A stretch of 48,138 bases of DNA, taken from positions 1-48,138 of the forward strand of contig NZ_NBZW01000031.1 of assembly GCF_002379085.1 (NCBI RefSeq), in the 5' to 3' direction. This stretch comes from Polaromonas sp. AET17H-212. Lineage in GTDB: Bacteria > Pseudomonadota > Gammaproteobacteria > Burkholderiales > Burkholderiaceae_C. The stretch's first letter is position 1; each line of letters opens with the position of its first letter. Shown here piece by piece: positions 1-7,422 of the stretch. Position numbers and translations under genes: made by a program. The notes beneath the pieces are model-generated. The model was not told where the DNA came from, searched no databases, and saw only the letters and a program-made list of their open reading frames with translations.

Positions 1-720
1 GCGGCGCGGCCGTCCATGGGCAAAACCGCGCTGGCCATCAACATTGCCGAACACGTGGCGCTCAACGAAGGCCTGCCGGTGGCGGTGTTTTCGATGGAGA
101 TGGGGGCGTCCCAGCTGGCGGTGCGTATCGTCGGCTCGATCGGCCGCATTGACCAGACCCATTTGCGCACCGGCGCGCTGACCGACGAGGAGTGGCCGCG
201 CCTGACCGAAGCCATCGAGAAGCTGCGCAACATCTCGCTGCACATCGACGAAACGCCAGGCCTGACCGTCAGCGAGCTGCGCGCCAATGCCAGGCGCCTG
301 GCCCGGCAGTGCGGCAAGCTCGGCCTGATCGTGGTCGATTACCTGCAGCTGATGAGCGTGTCCAGCGGCATGGCCGAGGAAAACCGTGCCACGGCCGTCG
401 GCGAGATCTCGCGCGGCCTGAAGATGCTGGCCAAGGAACTGCAATGCCCGGTGATCGCCCTGTCACAGCTGAGCCGCGGCGTTGAGTCGCGCACCGACAA
501 GCGCCCCATGATGAGCGACCTGCGCGAGTCCGGCGCGATCGAGCAGGACGCCGACATCATCATGTTCATCTACCGCGACGAGTACTACACCAAGGACGCC
601 TGCAAGGAACCCGGCGTGGCCGAGGTCATCATCAGCAAGCAGCGTAACGGCCCGACCGGCACCGTGAAACTCGCCTTCCAGAACCGAATTACCAAATTTT
701 CCAGCCTGCAGGACGATTGA
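1..720 (+). CDS. dnaB: Replicative DNA helicase DnaB, 3' part (5' end outside window)
   Basis: The reading frame is open from base 1 and ends at TGA 718-720. It begins inside the Walker A loop (ARPSMGKT), so only the RecA-like ATPase half of DnaB is present. Visible motifs are the Walker A lysine, the Walker B-like string LIVVDYLQLM, the SQLSRGVE segment with the sensor serine/glutamine, and the arginine-finger region near SDLRESGAIEQDADI and ISKQRNGPTG, all typical of DnaB. The protein would be the hexameric helicase that unwinds DNA at the fork. It may be the chromosomal gene at the edge of an island, or the element's own helicase, since several ICE families carry a dnaB-like gene near one end. 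The window does not decide between these. The 3' end is intact. Confidence 0.95.
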   Translation, partial: AARPSMGKTALAINIAEHVALNEGLPVAVFSMEMGASQLAVRIVGSIGRIDQTHLRTGALTDEEWPRLTEAIEKLRNISLHIDETPGLTVSELRANARRLARQCGKLGLIVVDYLQLMSVSSGMAEENRATAVGEISRGLKMLAKELQCPVIALSQLSRGVESRTDKRPMMSDLRESGAIEQDADIIMFIYRDEYYTKDACKEPGVAEVIISKQRNGPTGTVKLAFQNRITKFSSLQDD

Positions 721-883
721 CCTGATCTGAACCCGCCTGGTGATACAGGGGGGGGGCGCGACTATTGGTCGTGATCATTTGCCGAATCCAGACTAGTCGG
801 CGATAGTTTGAACGTTTTCGCATTTCGCGACGACGCATGCTTCATGCATGCCCAAATCACCCGACAGGGCTTTCCCTGCTGGG

Positions 884-915
884 GTAGCTCCGTCTGGTGT
901 AAGCCAAGGAGCTAC
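884..915 (+). promoter_or_regulatory. Hairpin covering the ribosome binding site of the 917 gene
   Basis: GTAGCTCC at 884-891 is a perfect complement of GGAGCTAC at 908-915. The second arm contains the Shine-Dalgarno AAGGAG (906-911) of the gene starting at 917. Folding would hide the ribosome binding site. It could act as a translational switch or thermometer; this is inferred from sequence only. Confidence 0.5.
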
Positions 916-916
916 T

Positions 917-1255
917 ATGAAAAGTGTCTTTCTGGCTTTGGCCCCCGGACTTGCATGCGCACTTCTGGGATTTGTAGTTGAGGTCGGACCTTACCTGGTG
1001 AAGAACGTCAAAGCATTCATGCAGCGGCGCGCTTCCGTCGACAATCTGCGAGACGTCGTCAAAGACATCGCAAACGTCGGTTCAGCAGTAGGTGGCTTGC
1101 TTGGTTACAAGGAGAACTCTCCCGAAACCTTCATCGCTGCCGCAGCCTGGTATCTCATCTTTCTGCGCCTGAGCTTCGCACTCGCATTCCGCGTGCACGA
1201 GCTGGAACAGGAATCTGATGAACGGCGGCCTCGTAGACGGAACAGGAGGGCTTGA
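917..1255 (+). CDS. Small membrane protein of unknown function (112 aa)
   Basis: The start ATG 917 follows AAGGAG with 5-nt spacing. An in-frame upstream start at 848 lies inside palindromic DNA and is less likely. The N-terminus (MKSVFLALAPGLACALLGFV) is a membrane segment or signal-like helix. A second hydrophobic stretch (AAAAWYLIFLRLSFALAF) lies near residues 73-90, and the C-terminus ends in an arginine-rich tail (RRPRRRNRRA). This suggests a two-segment inner-membrane protein with a basic cytoplasmic tail. I do not recognise a family. It is the first gene after dnaB and is followed by another tiny membrane protein. Confidence 0.55.
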   Translation: MKSVFLALAPGLACALLGFVVEVGPYLVKNVKAFMQRRASVDNLRDVVKDIANVGSAVGGLLGYKENSPETFIAAAAWYLIFLRLSFALAFRVHELEQESDERRPRRRNRRA

Positions 1256-1279
1256 AAAAGTCCACCGGTTTCTTATAAT
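1252..1279 (+). promoter_or_regulatory. Sigma70-type promoter, TTGAAA-16-TATAAT
   Basis: The -35 TTGAAA is at 1252-1257 and a consensus -10 TATAAT is at 1274-1279, with a 16-bp spacer. The -35 overlaps the stop codon of the upstream gene. It would drive the small gene ending at 1471. Confidence 0.55.
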
Positions 1280-1291
1280 GAGGTCATCAAC

Positions 1292-1471
1292 ATGCCTGAA
1301 CTTGGACCCACAATGAGTGAAACCTATCTCACATATTTCAACGCCTTCCAGGTGCTTGGGATCATTGCGGCGCTCTTCTTTGCCCGTTGGGTAGGGAAGG
1401 GCAACAAACGGTTGCATCAACGAAACCAGGAACGAAACAGGGCACGTCTCAAACGACACGCCGAAGCCTAA
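1292..1471 (+). CDS. Very small membrane protein (52-59 aa)
   Basis: Two in-frame ATGs exist at 1292 and 1313. The first has a TGAGG ribosome site upstream but lies only a few bases after the predicted transcription start of the 1252-1279 promoter, so either may be used. The protein has one hydrophobic segment (VLGIIAALFFARWV) followed by a strongly basic tail (KRLHQRNQERNRARLKRH), giving a single-pass topology with the tail inside the cell. It ends at TAA 1469-1471, immediately before a strong terminator. Function is unknown. Confidence 0.5.
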   Translation: MPELGPTMSETYLTYFNAFQVLGIIAALFFARWVGKGNKRLHQRNQERNRARLKRHAEA

Positions 1472-1478
1472 CCAAACC

Positions 1479-1505
1479 ATGCCGCGATTCAGCGGCATTT
1501 TTTTT
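1479..1505 (+). terminator. Rho-independent terminator
   Basis: The stem ATGCCGC (1479-1485) pairs with GCGGCAT (1492-1498) across a 6-nt loop and is followed by a run of eight or so T. It sits 7 nt after the stop codon of the preceding small gene. Confidence 0.85.
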
Positions 1506-1515
1506 ACCAACCCAC

Positions 1516-1553
1516 GGGGGAATCTCCCCCTGGGGCGATTCCCCCATTTTTTT
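1516..1553 (+). promoter_or_regulatory. Attenuator-like hairpin in the leader of the 1568 gene
   Basis: GGGGGAATC (1516-1524) pairs with GATTCCCCC (1537-1545), enclosing a second small CCCC/GGGG hairpin, and is followed by ATTTTTTTAT. The T run ends only a few bases before the Shine-Dalgarno of the next gene. This is terminator-shaped but placed as a leader element. Its layout resembles the leader at 45496-45539. Confidence 0.5.
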
Positions 1554-1567
1554 ATGGGAAGAATCAA

Positions 1568-1996
1568 ATGCAAAGTCACCCCACGACTTTCATGATGCTG
1601 GACCTGTCCACGGCCCACCTCAAACCCGAAACACGATCCCTGCTGACGCAGGACCTCGTGGACGGCGCACTCATTTATCCAAAAGGCCCCTGGGGCTGGT
1701 TCGTGCATGTGTCCACAGAAGCCGACGGACTCACCATTAGTGATGAAGTGCCGGCAGACCTCAAGGCCTGCATCCAGTACGCCCAGCGGCATCAGCAGAA
1801 CTGGCTGATGCTGGACTGCGACGGCACGGTGGCGTCTGAACTCCCCGTCTACGGTGACGTTGAGGAAGCTCCGGTGGCCATCGCAGTCGCGACATCATCC
1901 GGCGGCCGGCAAGTTGCGCGTACTCACGCGCAACAAGCAAATTCGACTCCGGTGCGGGTGACGGCGCAAGCCGCACACACGCCCCTACCGGACTGA
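1568..1996 (+). CDS. Conserved accessory protein (142 aa), possibly DUF5983-like
   Basis: ATG 1568 is preceded by GGGAAGAA. The first half contains FMMLDLSTAHLKPETRSLL, which recalls short plasmid/ICE proteins that open with an LDLSTAHLT-type motif (DUF5983-like). I make that comparison from memory and hold it loosely. A tryptophan-rich middle (YPKGPWGWFVHV) follows. The last ~40 residues are low-complexity and rich in A, T and Q. There are no membrane segments or catalytic motifs. It lies between a leader hairpin and another short gene, in a typical run of small accessory genes. Confidence 0.6.
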   Translation: MQSHPTTFMMLDLSTAHLKPETRSLLTQDLVDGALIYPKGPWGWFVHVSTEADGLTISDEVPADLKACIQYAQRHQQNWLMLDCDGTVASELPVYGDVEEAPVAIAVATSSGGRQVARTHAQQANSTPVRVTAQAAHTPLPD

Positions 1997-2085
1997 AGCC
2001 CGGTAGGGCTGGTCAACTTCGACATAACAACAAGGCTGGTAGCGGAGCTGTGCATCGCGCATAGCTTCCGCGTACCCATAAAATA

Positions 2086-2358
2086 ATGAATCAAATTCCG
2101 CAAAAATCCTATACGGTCAACGGGCACCTCCTGAGAAAATTCTCCCTGGAGCTGCTCGCCAATGACGCAACCGATCTTGTTCAGATCGAGACCCACGACG
2201 GTTTCCTGGTCAAGGTCCTACCACCCGAACAGGACTTCGGCGAAGGCCCGCATGAGATCCAGGAGCTCATCGGCATCGCCCGGAAGGCTGGCAAGGAGTG
2301 GGTTCATATTCACCACATCCCTGCAGGTCTAAGGCACGAGTACCGCCACCACCAGTGA
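2086..2358 (+). CDS. Hypothetical protein (90 aa)
   Basis: ATG 2086 begins a soluble 90-residue protein with mixed charge (MNQIPQKSYTVNGHLLRKFS) and a histidine-rich C-terminus (HIHHIPAGLRHEYRHHQ). No clear Shine-Dalgarno precedes it. I do not recognise the family. A terminator lies about 95 bases downstream. Confidence 0.5.
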   Translation: MNQIPQKSYTVNGHLLRKFSLELLANDATDLVQIETHDGFLVKVLPPEQDFGEGPHEIQELIGIARKAGKEWVHIHHIPAGLRHEYRHHQ

Positions 2359-2452
2359 GCGGTCCCAACAACAATGCGCTATCCCGCCCGTGGAGATTCC
2401 CACGACGTGATGACTGCTGGCTCAATGAGCTGGTCACCCGAGAAACACCCAC

Positions 2453-2493
2453 AGCCCCGTACCCGTCACATGACAGGCACGGGGCTTTTTTTT
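2453..2493 (+). terminator. Rho-independent terminator
   Basis: AGCCCCGT (2453-2460) pairs with ACGGGGCT (2479-2486) and is followed by eight T. It probably ends transcription of the 2086 gene. Confidence 0.85.
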
Positions 2494-2570
2494 GGCCCAG
2501 CGGGCAGAGATTCAAGAATTTAGGCAGGGGTCAATACAACGAAACCGAAGTGGCGCGCTGCAGTTCCTGG

Positions 2571-3002
2571 TCATGCTTTCCGAATCGCTATGGGCTTCTC
2601 CAACTGCATGCCGATAAGAGCTCTCGACATCACCCACGGGCGATAGCCGGGCTCCTTCCGAAGCGCTGCCTCTGCCAAACTGACCTTGACGATAGCCTGA
2701 GCGTATGTCTGATCCGTATGCAATATCGTTTTCACTTCAGAGCGTTGAACTGCGAAACCTTGAGTTCGGTAGACGCTGTACCGTGCGAGGCGACGCCATT
2801 CATCGGTCAATTTAGTCAAATCAGGCATTTCACTTCCCGTTGGCGTAGCCGATGCGCATTGCACGCTACTCGGCTCTTTGCTTATCGTCATTTTGAGCAA
2901 CTTTTCCCCTCGCTCGGGCGAATGATGTTGCTTGCCCCATTCTTTTCGCACTACTGGAGTACTTCTGACCGGGTCCTTCGGATCGCGTTCCGTGGATGTC
3001 AT
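2571..3002 (-). CDS. Hypothetical protein (about 143 aa; start uncertain)
   Basis: An open frame on the minus strand ends at 2571. Possible starts include ATG 3002 and later in-frame ATGs. The C-terminal ~85 residues, from MPDLTKLTDEWRRLARYSVY onward, look like a real soluble protein with regular K/E/R spacing (VKVSLAEAALRKEPGYRPW). No family is recognised. The opposite strand also has an open frame here, so the coding strand is a judgement call. Confidence 0.35.
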   Translation of the reverse strand: MTSTERDPKDPVRSTPVVRKEWGKQHHSPERGEKLLKMTISKEPSSVQCASATPTGSEMPDLTKLTDEWRRLARYSVYRTQGFAVQRSEVKTILHTDQTYAQAIVKVSLAEAALRKEPGYRPWVMSRALIGMQLEKPIAIRKA

Positions 3003-3079
3003 GAACCCGGGCTGCTTAAAAAATAGGATTCCCAGCTCCGCCCGCATGGGCAAAGGCTTTACGTCAAATGAGGCCCGAC

Positions 3080-3164
3080 TTATCCACGTGAACAGATGGA
3101 TAAGTCCCTCGAAAAGCACCAACGGACCGAAGGCGGTCTAGCCGCAGAGCACTCCTGTGGATAA
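3080..3164. other. Cluster of DnaA-box-like sites
   Basis: TTATCCACG (3080-3088), TGGATAAG (3097-3104, reverse orientation) and a perfect reverse DnaA box TGTGGATAA (3156-3164) lie within 85 bases. The first two form an inverted repeat, CTTATCCA / TGGATAAG, with a 10-nt spacer. The cluster is about 1.1 kb from the partition locus. Confidence 0.4.
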
Positions 3165-3203
3165 CTCGCTGGAGCCCCATCGGGAGCGCCGCCCCCCCCG
3201 GTG

Positions 3204-3542
3204 CTATCGAAGACTTACCGCCTCCCGAAACATCCGGACAAGCAGCTTGACTGAAGCAGTGACGCAAGCAACGTGGCCAACTGGACGCGGCTCGCCACGC
3301 AGGCCCAACACATCAATCATTTCATCGAGCCTGACGTCGAGCGCCTGGATGTTCGCGCCACGTTCCCGGAACAGGTGCGGGTCTGCGCTGGGTGTGCGCT
3401 TCAAGAGCGTCGCTTTGAGGAGGTCGCGTGCAGGAACGAAGTCCAGCATCCAGTGGCGCCCATTGACCGGAACAATCGGCTCCGGGACGTAGTTTTGCCG
3501 GAAGTCCTCCGACGTGATTTCCAGGGAAATAACTTGGTTCAT
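3204..3542 (-). CDS. Hypothetical protein (112 aa)
   Basis: The start ATG 3542 is chosen because AAAGGG lies about 6 nt upstream. A longer open frame to 3689 has no ribosome site. The protein begins MNQVISLEITSEDFRQNYVP and contains RHWMLDFVPARDLLKATLLK in the middle. It is soluble with no visible catalytic motif. Unknown family. Confidence 0.5.
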   Translation of the reverse strand: MNQVISLEITSEDFRQNYVPEPIVPVNGRHWMLDFVPARDLLKATLLKRTPSADPHLFRERGANIQALDVRLDEMIDVLGLRGEPRPVGHVACVTASVKLLVRMFREAVSLR

Positions 3543-3753
3543 GACAGACCCTTTCGCAGCTGAATTCTGTTTCTGTAGATACAGGTTCTCATAGTTTCTT
3601 TTCCCGTCAACCCCCCAGCCGAAAGCTTTTCCAACTGATCTGCGCATGTTCATCAGCGCCGGCGTCAACCGCCACCGAACGAACGGCATGCAATTTATGC
3701 CTATGCCGATGTGAATATTGCTTTCGCATCACACCCCGCCCAGATTGCAGGCC

Positions 3754-3785
3754 AAAAAAAAAGGCCGGATCTGCCCGGCCTTTTC
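3754..3785 (-). terminator. Bidirectional terminator downstream of parR
   Basis: An A run, GGCCGG (3763-3768), the loop atctgc, CCGGCC (3775-3780) and a T run form a symmetric terminator. On the minus strand it lies about 20 bases after the parR stop codon. Confidence 0.85.
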
Positions 3786-3804
3786 TTTCTCCCAACTGCG
3801 CCAC

Positions 3805-4161
3805 CTAATCAACATAGGCGGGTGGGGCCGAATTAAAGTAGTCAGCCGAAAGCCCCGTCTGCTCGACGAAGGCCTTGCTTTCGGCCGCTGCATCCTTCTG
3901 CGCCACGGCCCGTACCGGTGCACTTGCAGGCTCTCGCGCGGCCGCCGAAGTTCGCTCCGCCGGAATTGGGCTTGCGCTTGTAAGGTAGGGGGGAGAGGTT
4001 CCATTGAAGTACCGCTCAAACTGGATGCCAAGTCGCAGGAGGTGAATCACCTCCCTGGCCGGGCGCTTCGCACCGCCAAGACGGGCAAACAGATCGGGCA
4101 TGTCCCGGTCGATCAAGATCCTCAAACGGATTTCTCGGTCATCGGTCGCTGCGGAAGACAT
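3805..4161 (-). CDS. ParR/StbB-like partition adaptor (118 aa)
   Basis: ATG 4161 follows GGGGGA with about 5-nt spacing. The gene starts 11 nt after the end of the ParM-like gene, in the same orientation. The N-terminal ~50 residues (REIRLRILIDRDMPDLFARL, then PAREVIHLLRLGIQFERYF) look like a ribbon-helix-helix DNA-binding unit. The C-terminal half is A/P/S-rich and disordered-looking, ending SADYFNSAPPAYVD, which could be the tail that engages ParM filaments. The order actin-like ATPase then small adaptor, with repeats upstream, is that of type II partition loci. Sequence similarity alone would not prove ParR; context makes it likely. Confidence 0.65.
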   Translation of the reverse strand: MSSAATDDREIRLRILIDRDMPDLFARLGGAKRPAREVIHLLRLGIQFERYFNGTSPPYLTSASPIPAERTSAAAREPASAPVRAVAQKDAAAESKAFVEQTGLSADYFNSAPPAYVD

Positions 4162-4172
4162 TCAATCCCCCT

Positions 4173-5246
4173 TCAAGCCCGTACCGGCATGGACATGATC
4201 TCGCCGGCGACATGAAAGCCCTTGACGTTGGCAAACACCGGGTCGTCATCCATGGCCATGATCGGAGCGAGCTTGGGATAGCGCTTCGAAAAGAAGTCGT
4301 GGTAGACCTTCGCGCCGCCGCCGGTGAAAAGGATCGTGTCAAGATTGTCCAGCGAACCCAGCTTTGCGACCATCTTGTCGGTCGACTCTTTCAGCACGGC
4401 TTCAATCCCGGTAGCGAAATTCGACAACTCGTACGTCTGGCCGCCCGTCTTGAATGACGGTGCATTCTCGCGAATTGCCTTGTCGATCCGCTCGATGATC
4501 TCGAAGTTGTCGCGCCAGGTCGCGTCAATCTTGTCTGCCACTGCATAGGCGCAGGCGAGCATGCTCTTGGGGTAGGCACCCGACCGTTGCCAGTTGGGCA
4601 GACGTCCGCGTGCAACATACCAATCAAGGGTGCCACCGCCAGGATCTACCACCAGCACCCAGCCGTCCTGAAACGTTTTTGTGTGATTGGCGGCATAGCT
4701 GACCAGTGCGCCCTGCGGCTGCACAATGACCGAGGCGCGCTCAACCGTGATGCGGCGATGCGCGCCCGGGTGAACTGGATCGGGAAGAAGATGCTCGCCC
4801 ATGGCACGCTTGGCCAGCTTGTCCCTGTTCTCGCCGAAGGTGTTGAGCGGCAGGCCCAGCACCAGGTGCCGGATCACCAGCTCTGACTTCGCCTGCGCAT
4901 CCTGAAAAATATAGTGCAGTGCCCCCCGCATTAGGGCGAGATATTTGTCTGTCTGGCTGTAGTCCGCAAGAACTTCACGTGGCTCGCGTCCGGAGCTGTA
5001 CAGGATTGCGTCGCGACCGACAAAGTAGTTGACGTCCTCGACGGCCACAACGCAGCCATCGGGCTTTCCGTGAAGGGCGCTTTGGGGTGTCAGTCCTGCC
5101 GGCAGCCGCGGTGCGAGGCTGGGGAAGAGGGCGGTCGCAATGGTGCTTGAATCACCAACCAGTTTGCGGCCGAGGGACAGCTTGATAGAGAAGTAGCCAA
5201 CGTCAATTGCTCGAACGTCGACCACCACAGGGGTGTCGGGTTTCAT
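4173..5246 (-). CDS. parM: ParM/StbA-like actin-family ATPase (357 aa)
   Basis: The start ATG 5246 (MKPDTPVVVDVRAIDVGYFS) has GGAGAG just upstream. A longer open frame to 5678 runs through the repeat array and is not coding. The fold is recognised by the actin-like phosphate loops: VVVDVRAIDVGYFSIK at the N-terminus and WVLVVDPGGGTLDWYVARG in the middle. The adenosine motif ILFTGGGAKVYHDFF lies near residue 310. Length matches ParM/StbA and PRTRC-D-type proteins (320-360 aa). ParM polymerises with ATP to push sister plasmids apart through the ParR-centromere complex. The 37-bp direct repeats upstream fit that role. Confidence 0.8.
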   Translation of the reverse strand: MKPDTPVVVDVRAIDVGYFSIKLSLGRKLVGDSSTIATALFPSLAPRLPAGLTPQSALHGKPDGCVVAVEDVNYFVGRDAILYSSGREPREVLADYSQTDKYLALMRGALHYIFQDAQAKSELVIRHLVLGLPLNTFGENRDKLAKRAMGEHLLPDPVHPGAHRRITVERASVIVQPQGALVSYAANHTKTFQDGWVLVVDPGGGTLDWYVARGRLPNWQRSGAYPKSMLACAYAVADKIDATWRDNFEIIERIDKAIRENAPSFKTGGQTYELSNFATGIEAVLKESTDKMVAKLGSLDNLDTILFTGGGAKVYHDFFSKRYPKLAPIMAMDDDPVFANVKGFHVAGEIMSMPVRA

Positions 5247-5323
5247 GGACTCTCCAGATAAAGGCAACACAAGTCGTGTTGACGCAAATGGTAGAGGCGG
5301 GTCCAGCGCGCGGCAAATGATCG

Positions 5324-5598
5324 TGACCAAAAAAAGCCCAATAGTGGCCAATCCTGTCCACGGCAACGCGACGGTGCCTAATTCGTTGCCGTGAACGCGG
5401 CCAACGTGGACGCAGATAGCCCAATTGCGGACACCTCTGTCCATTCGCCTCCCCCAATCGCATCGCTCGACCGACGAAATGGACGCAGAAAGCCCACAAC
5501 CGGACGTTCCTGTCCAATGCGGCGCAAGGCACCACGAAAAGTGCAGCCGGCCGAGTAGAAATGGACACAGAAAGCCCGGAAGTGGACATTCCTGGTCA
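5324..5598. repeat. Four 37-bp direct repeats, probable centromere (parC) of the ParMR locus
   Basis: Copies lie at 5324-5360, 5407-5443, 5480-5516 and 5562-5598, at intervals of 83, 73 and 82 bases. The shared pattern is TGGACGCAGAAAGCCC, about 13 variable bases, then CCTGTCCA; the ends form a TGGAC/GTCCA inverted pair. The third copy is closest to consensus and the first is most degenerate at its left end. They sit directly upstream of parM, where the ParR-binding centromere and autoregulatory promoter lie in R1-type loci. No gene is seen in this stretch. Confidence 0.75.
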
Positions 5599-5900
5599 GT
5601 GAATCGATCTGGATCGCAGTTCCCAAGAGCGTGCTGACCAGCTTGCACCTGCGCCTGCCCGATGCAGACCACTATCAAGGCTTCGCCGTTGCAGCGCAGC
5701 TTTCAACCGGCTCACGAGGCCCGCGTTTGGAGTGCGCCAGGATGACCGACACGGCAGGGCAGACCGTCTTCTCCACAGGCCCACTCACGGCGCCATGTCA
5801 TCAACTGAGTCAAGACTGAGAGAACACGGACCCCGCGCCCGTATTGGTCCTGCCTGGACCCCTAAGCCCCTGAGATTCACACTGAGCCGAAAGTTGACTC

Positions 5901-5936
5901 TGTGGACAACCGCTCCCTCCCAGCATTTTGTCCACA
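5901..5936. repeat. Inverted repeat TGTGGACAA / TTGTCCACA
   Basis: TGTGGACAA (5901-5909) and TTGTCCACA (5928-5936) are perfect inverted copies separated by 18 bases. Each is one mismatch from a DnaA box and also echoes the TGGAC/GTCCA arms of the nearby 37-bp repeats. It could bind DnaA or a plasmid regulator. Confidence 0.4.
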
Positions 5937-6385
5937 ATCACTTGCACGACAAAACCAAACGAAGTACATTTCATCCGTGCTGGCAATTTGCCAACTCGCT
6001 GTCCCAGTGGCAGCATCCATCAAAGTCCAACTCCACATGTGAATTGGCCCCGCTTGTCGGGATCGCTGGTAGTCGTAACTACTTCTGTCCCTCGGACAAC
6101 ATCGCTCAGCAGAGCAAACTCAGCTTAGAACTCATAACGCAAGGCGCGTTCTGAATCTTCGCGAGCAATCGCACGGGTCGAATACACCCAAAGCCTCGGA
6201 AGTCATCGACTGTCCTTGGAGGAAGTGCCGTTCAAACGAACAGCGCTCACTAGCAAACTCTTCAGCGCCCGAATCTGGGCCTGCCATCCTTAGCTCCTCT
6301 GGTGAGGGCGATGGGCGGAGCCGCGCAAGCGGTTAAAGCGAATTCAATTCCACGTTCCAACCATCTACTCCCTGGAGGCCTTAAG

Positions 6386-6755
6386 GCGCTCGCAGCGAGA
6401 TGCGCTATCCGCCTGTCCATTTGAGGACGGGAGCCTTTTGAGGCTTACAAGGTGATAGCTCATAAACAGATGACATTGGTGTGCGCAACGTCAGTGCGTA
6501 CTGAGTGGGATCAAGAACACCGGCGAGAGCCGGATGAAGGTTGGCTTCCTTAAAAGCCCTGGCTGATGCCAGTAACCCCCTGTGTCGCCCGTTCTCGCGG
6601 CACAGGAGACTCCGAAAGGAGTTGCCCCCCGGTCGCAACGGGATAGGCAGGAGAGTTTGCTAACGATCCGTGCGAAACAACTGACCTTTCAAGCCCGCCT
6701 GGGGCCGCAACAGCCAGGCAACACATCACCAGCGCGCCGTAGGACGAATCCTGCG
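6386..6755 (+). ncRNA. Candidate structured RNA (strand assumed)
   Basis: The stretch from about 5.6 to 6.93 kb has no convincing protein gene. Within it, short stem-loops follow one another with little spacing: 6412-6431 (7-bp stem), 6432-6445 (AGCCT/AGGCT), 6520-6533 (CCGGC-GAGA-GCCGG), 6543-6558 (GGCTT/AAGCC), 6559-6572 (CTGGC-TGAT-GCCAG), 6581-6604 (8-bp stem), 6608-6623 (ACTCC-GAAA-GGAGT), 6628-6642, 6697-6719 and 6738-6755 (7-bp stem, CGAA loop). Two loops fit the GNRA pattern. Such density is typical of a folded RNA. I cannot assign it to a known class. The plus strand is preferred because GNRA loops read on that strand. Confidence 0.4.
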
Positions 6756-6929
6756 GGGGACCAGCGCACCCCAAACCGACTTCACCGCGCCCGGAGGCAC
6801 AGCCACGTCACGCAGCTGCACCTCATCGGCTCTACCTATGCGTGCGACGAACAAAAGCCATTTTTGGCAGCTCACCCGACGTTTTCAGCCGCGTCGATGT
6901 GAAGGGAACCCGGCTGGCAGGAGAAAACG

Positions 6930-7421
6930 ATGATTGAAGAAATGTTGACGGAAGCGCAGGAGCTGTGCCGTGCGATCGAGCGGTTGCCCGCGTCCGCGCA
7001 GCAATCTGCAGCCCTCCTGCTGGCCTTCGGCTTGGCCCAAAGGCTCAGCCTGTTGCCACCGGACGTGACTGAGGGGCACGAGCGACGCGCGTCCGCGTTC
7101 CAGGCGATTGCTGGCGAGCGCACCTACCAGGACGCCAAACACGGGACCGTCGTGGCCAACCCGCACGAGGTCGGGACCTGGTTGATGCTCATCAGCGTGC
7201 ATCTGCGCCGGGCCCAGGACGCGCTGGCCAGCTCCGACCACGCCGGCGGGGCACTGAATGCCTTGCGGAAGGTCCTCGCAATTGGGACCGCGTGCGCTGA
7301 ACAACATGGCATGCCGGCCCGCCGCGCCCAGGTCACCCCTCCCTTGGGACAGCCCGCCCATTCGGTACCGTCCGGATCTCAGGGCCTGAACGCAACCCTC
7401 TGCGATGCAGCCAAAGGCTGA
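6930..7421 (+). CDS. Hypothetical protein (163 aa), phage/ICE type
   Basis: ATG 6930 has a strong AGGAG site 7 nt upstream. The N-terminus is helical. The central part reads AFQAIAGERTYQDAKHGTVV, then NPHEVGTWLMLISVHLRRAQ, then LRKVLAIGTACAEQHGMPAR. This combination recalls short phage and plasmid proteins sometimes placed near MazG-like all-alpha pyrophosphohydrolases, but no catalytic EExxE set is visible. The last ~30 residues are low-complexity. The gene ends 1 nt before the next start, suggesting translational coupling. Confidence 0.6.
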   Translation: MIEEMLTEAQELCRAIERLPASAQQSAALLLAFGLAQRLSLLPPDVTEGHERRASAFQAIAGERTYQDAKHGTVVANPHEVGTWLMLISVHLRRAQDALASSDHAGGALNALRKVLAIGTACAEQHGMPARRAQVTPPLGQPAHSVPSGSQGLNATLCDAAKG

Positions 7422-7422
7422 A

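Noticed and set aside
2298..3026. 242-residue plus-strand frame
   Set aside because: Biased composition (many R, S, C, H), no ribosome site, and it runs through a terminator; the minus-strand frame is somewhat more protein-like.
5247..5678. N-terminal extension of the ParM-like protein
   Set aside because: The extension translates the four direct repeats and has no actin-fold similarity; ATG 5246 has a good ribosome site.
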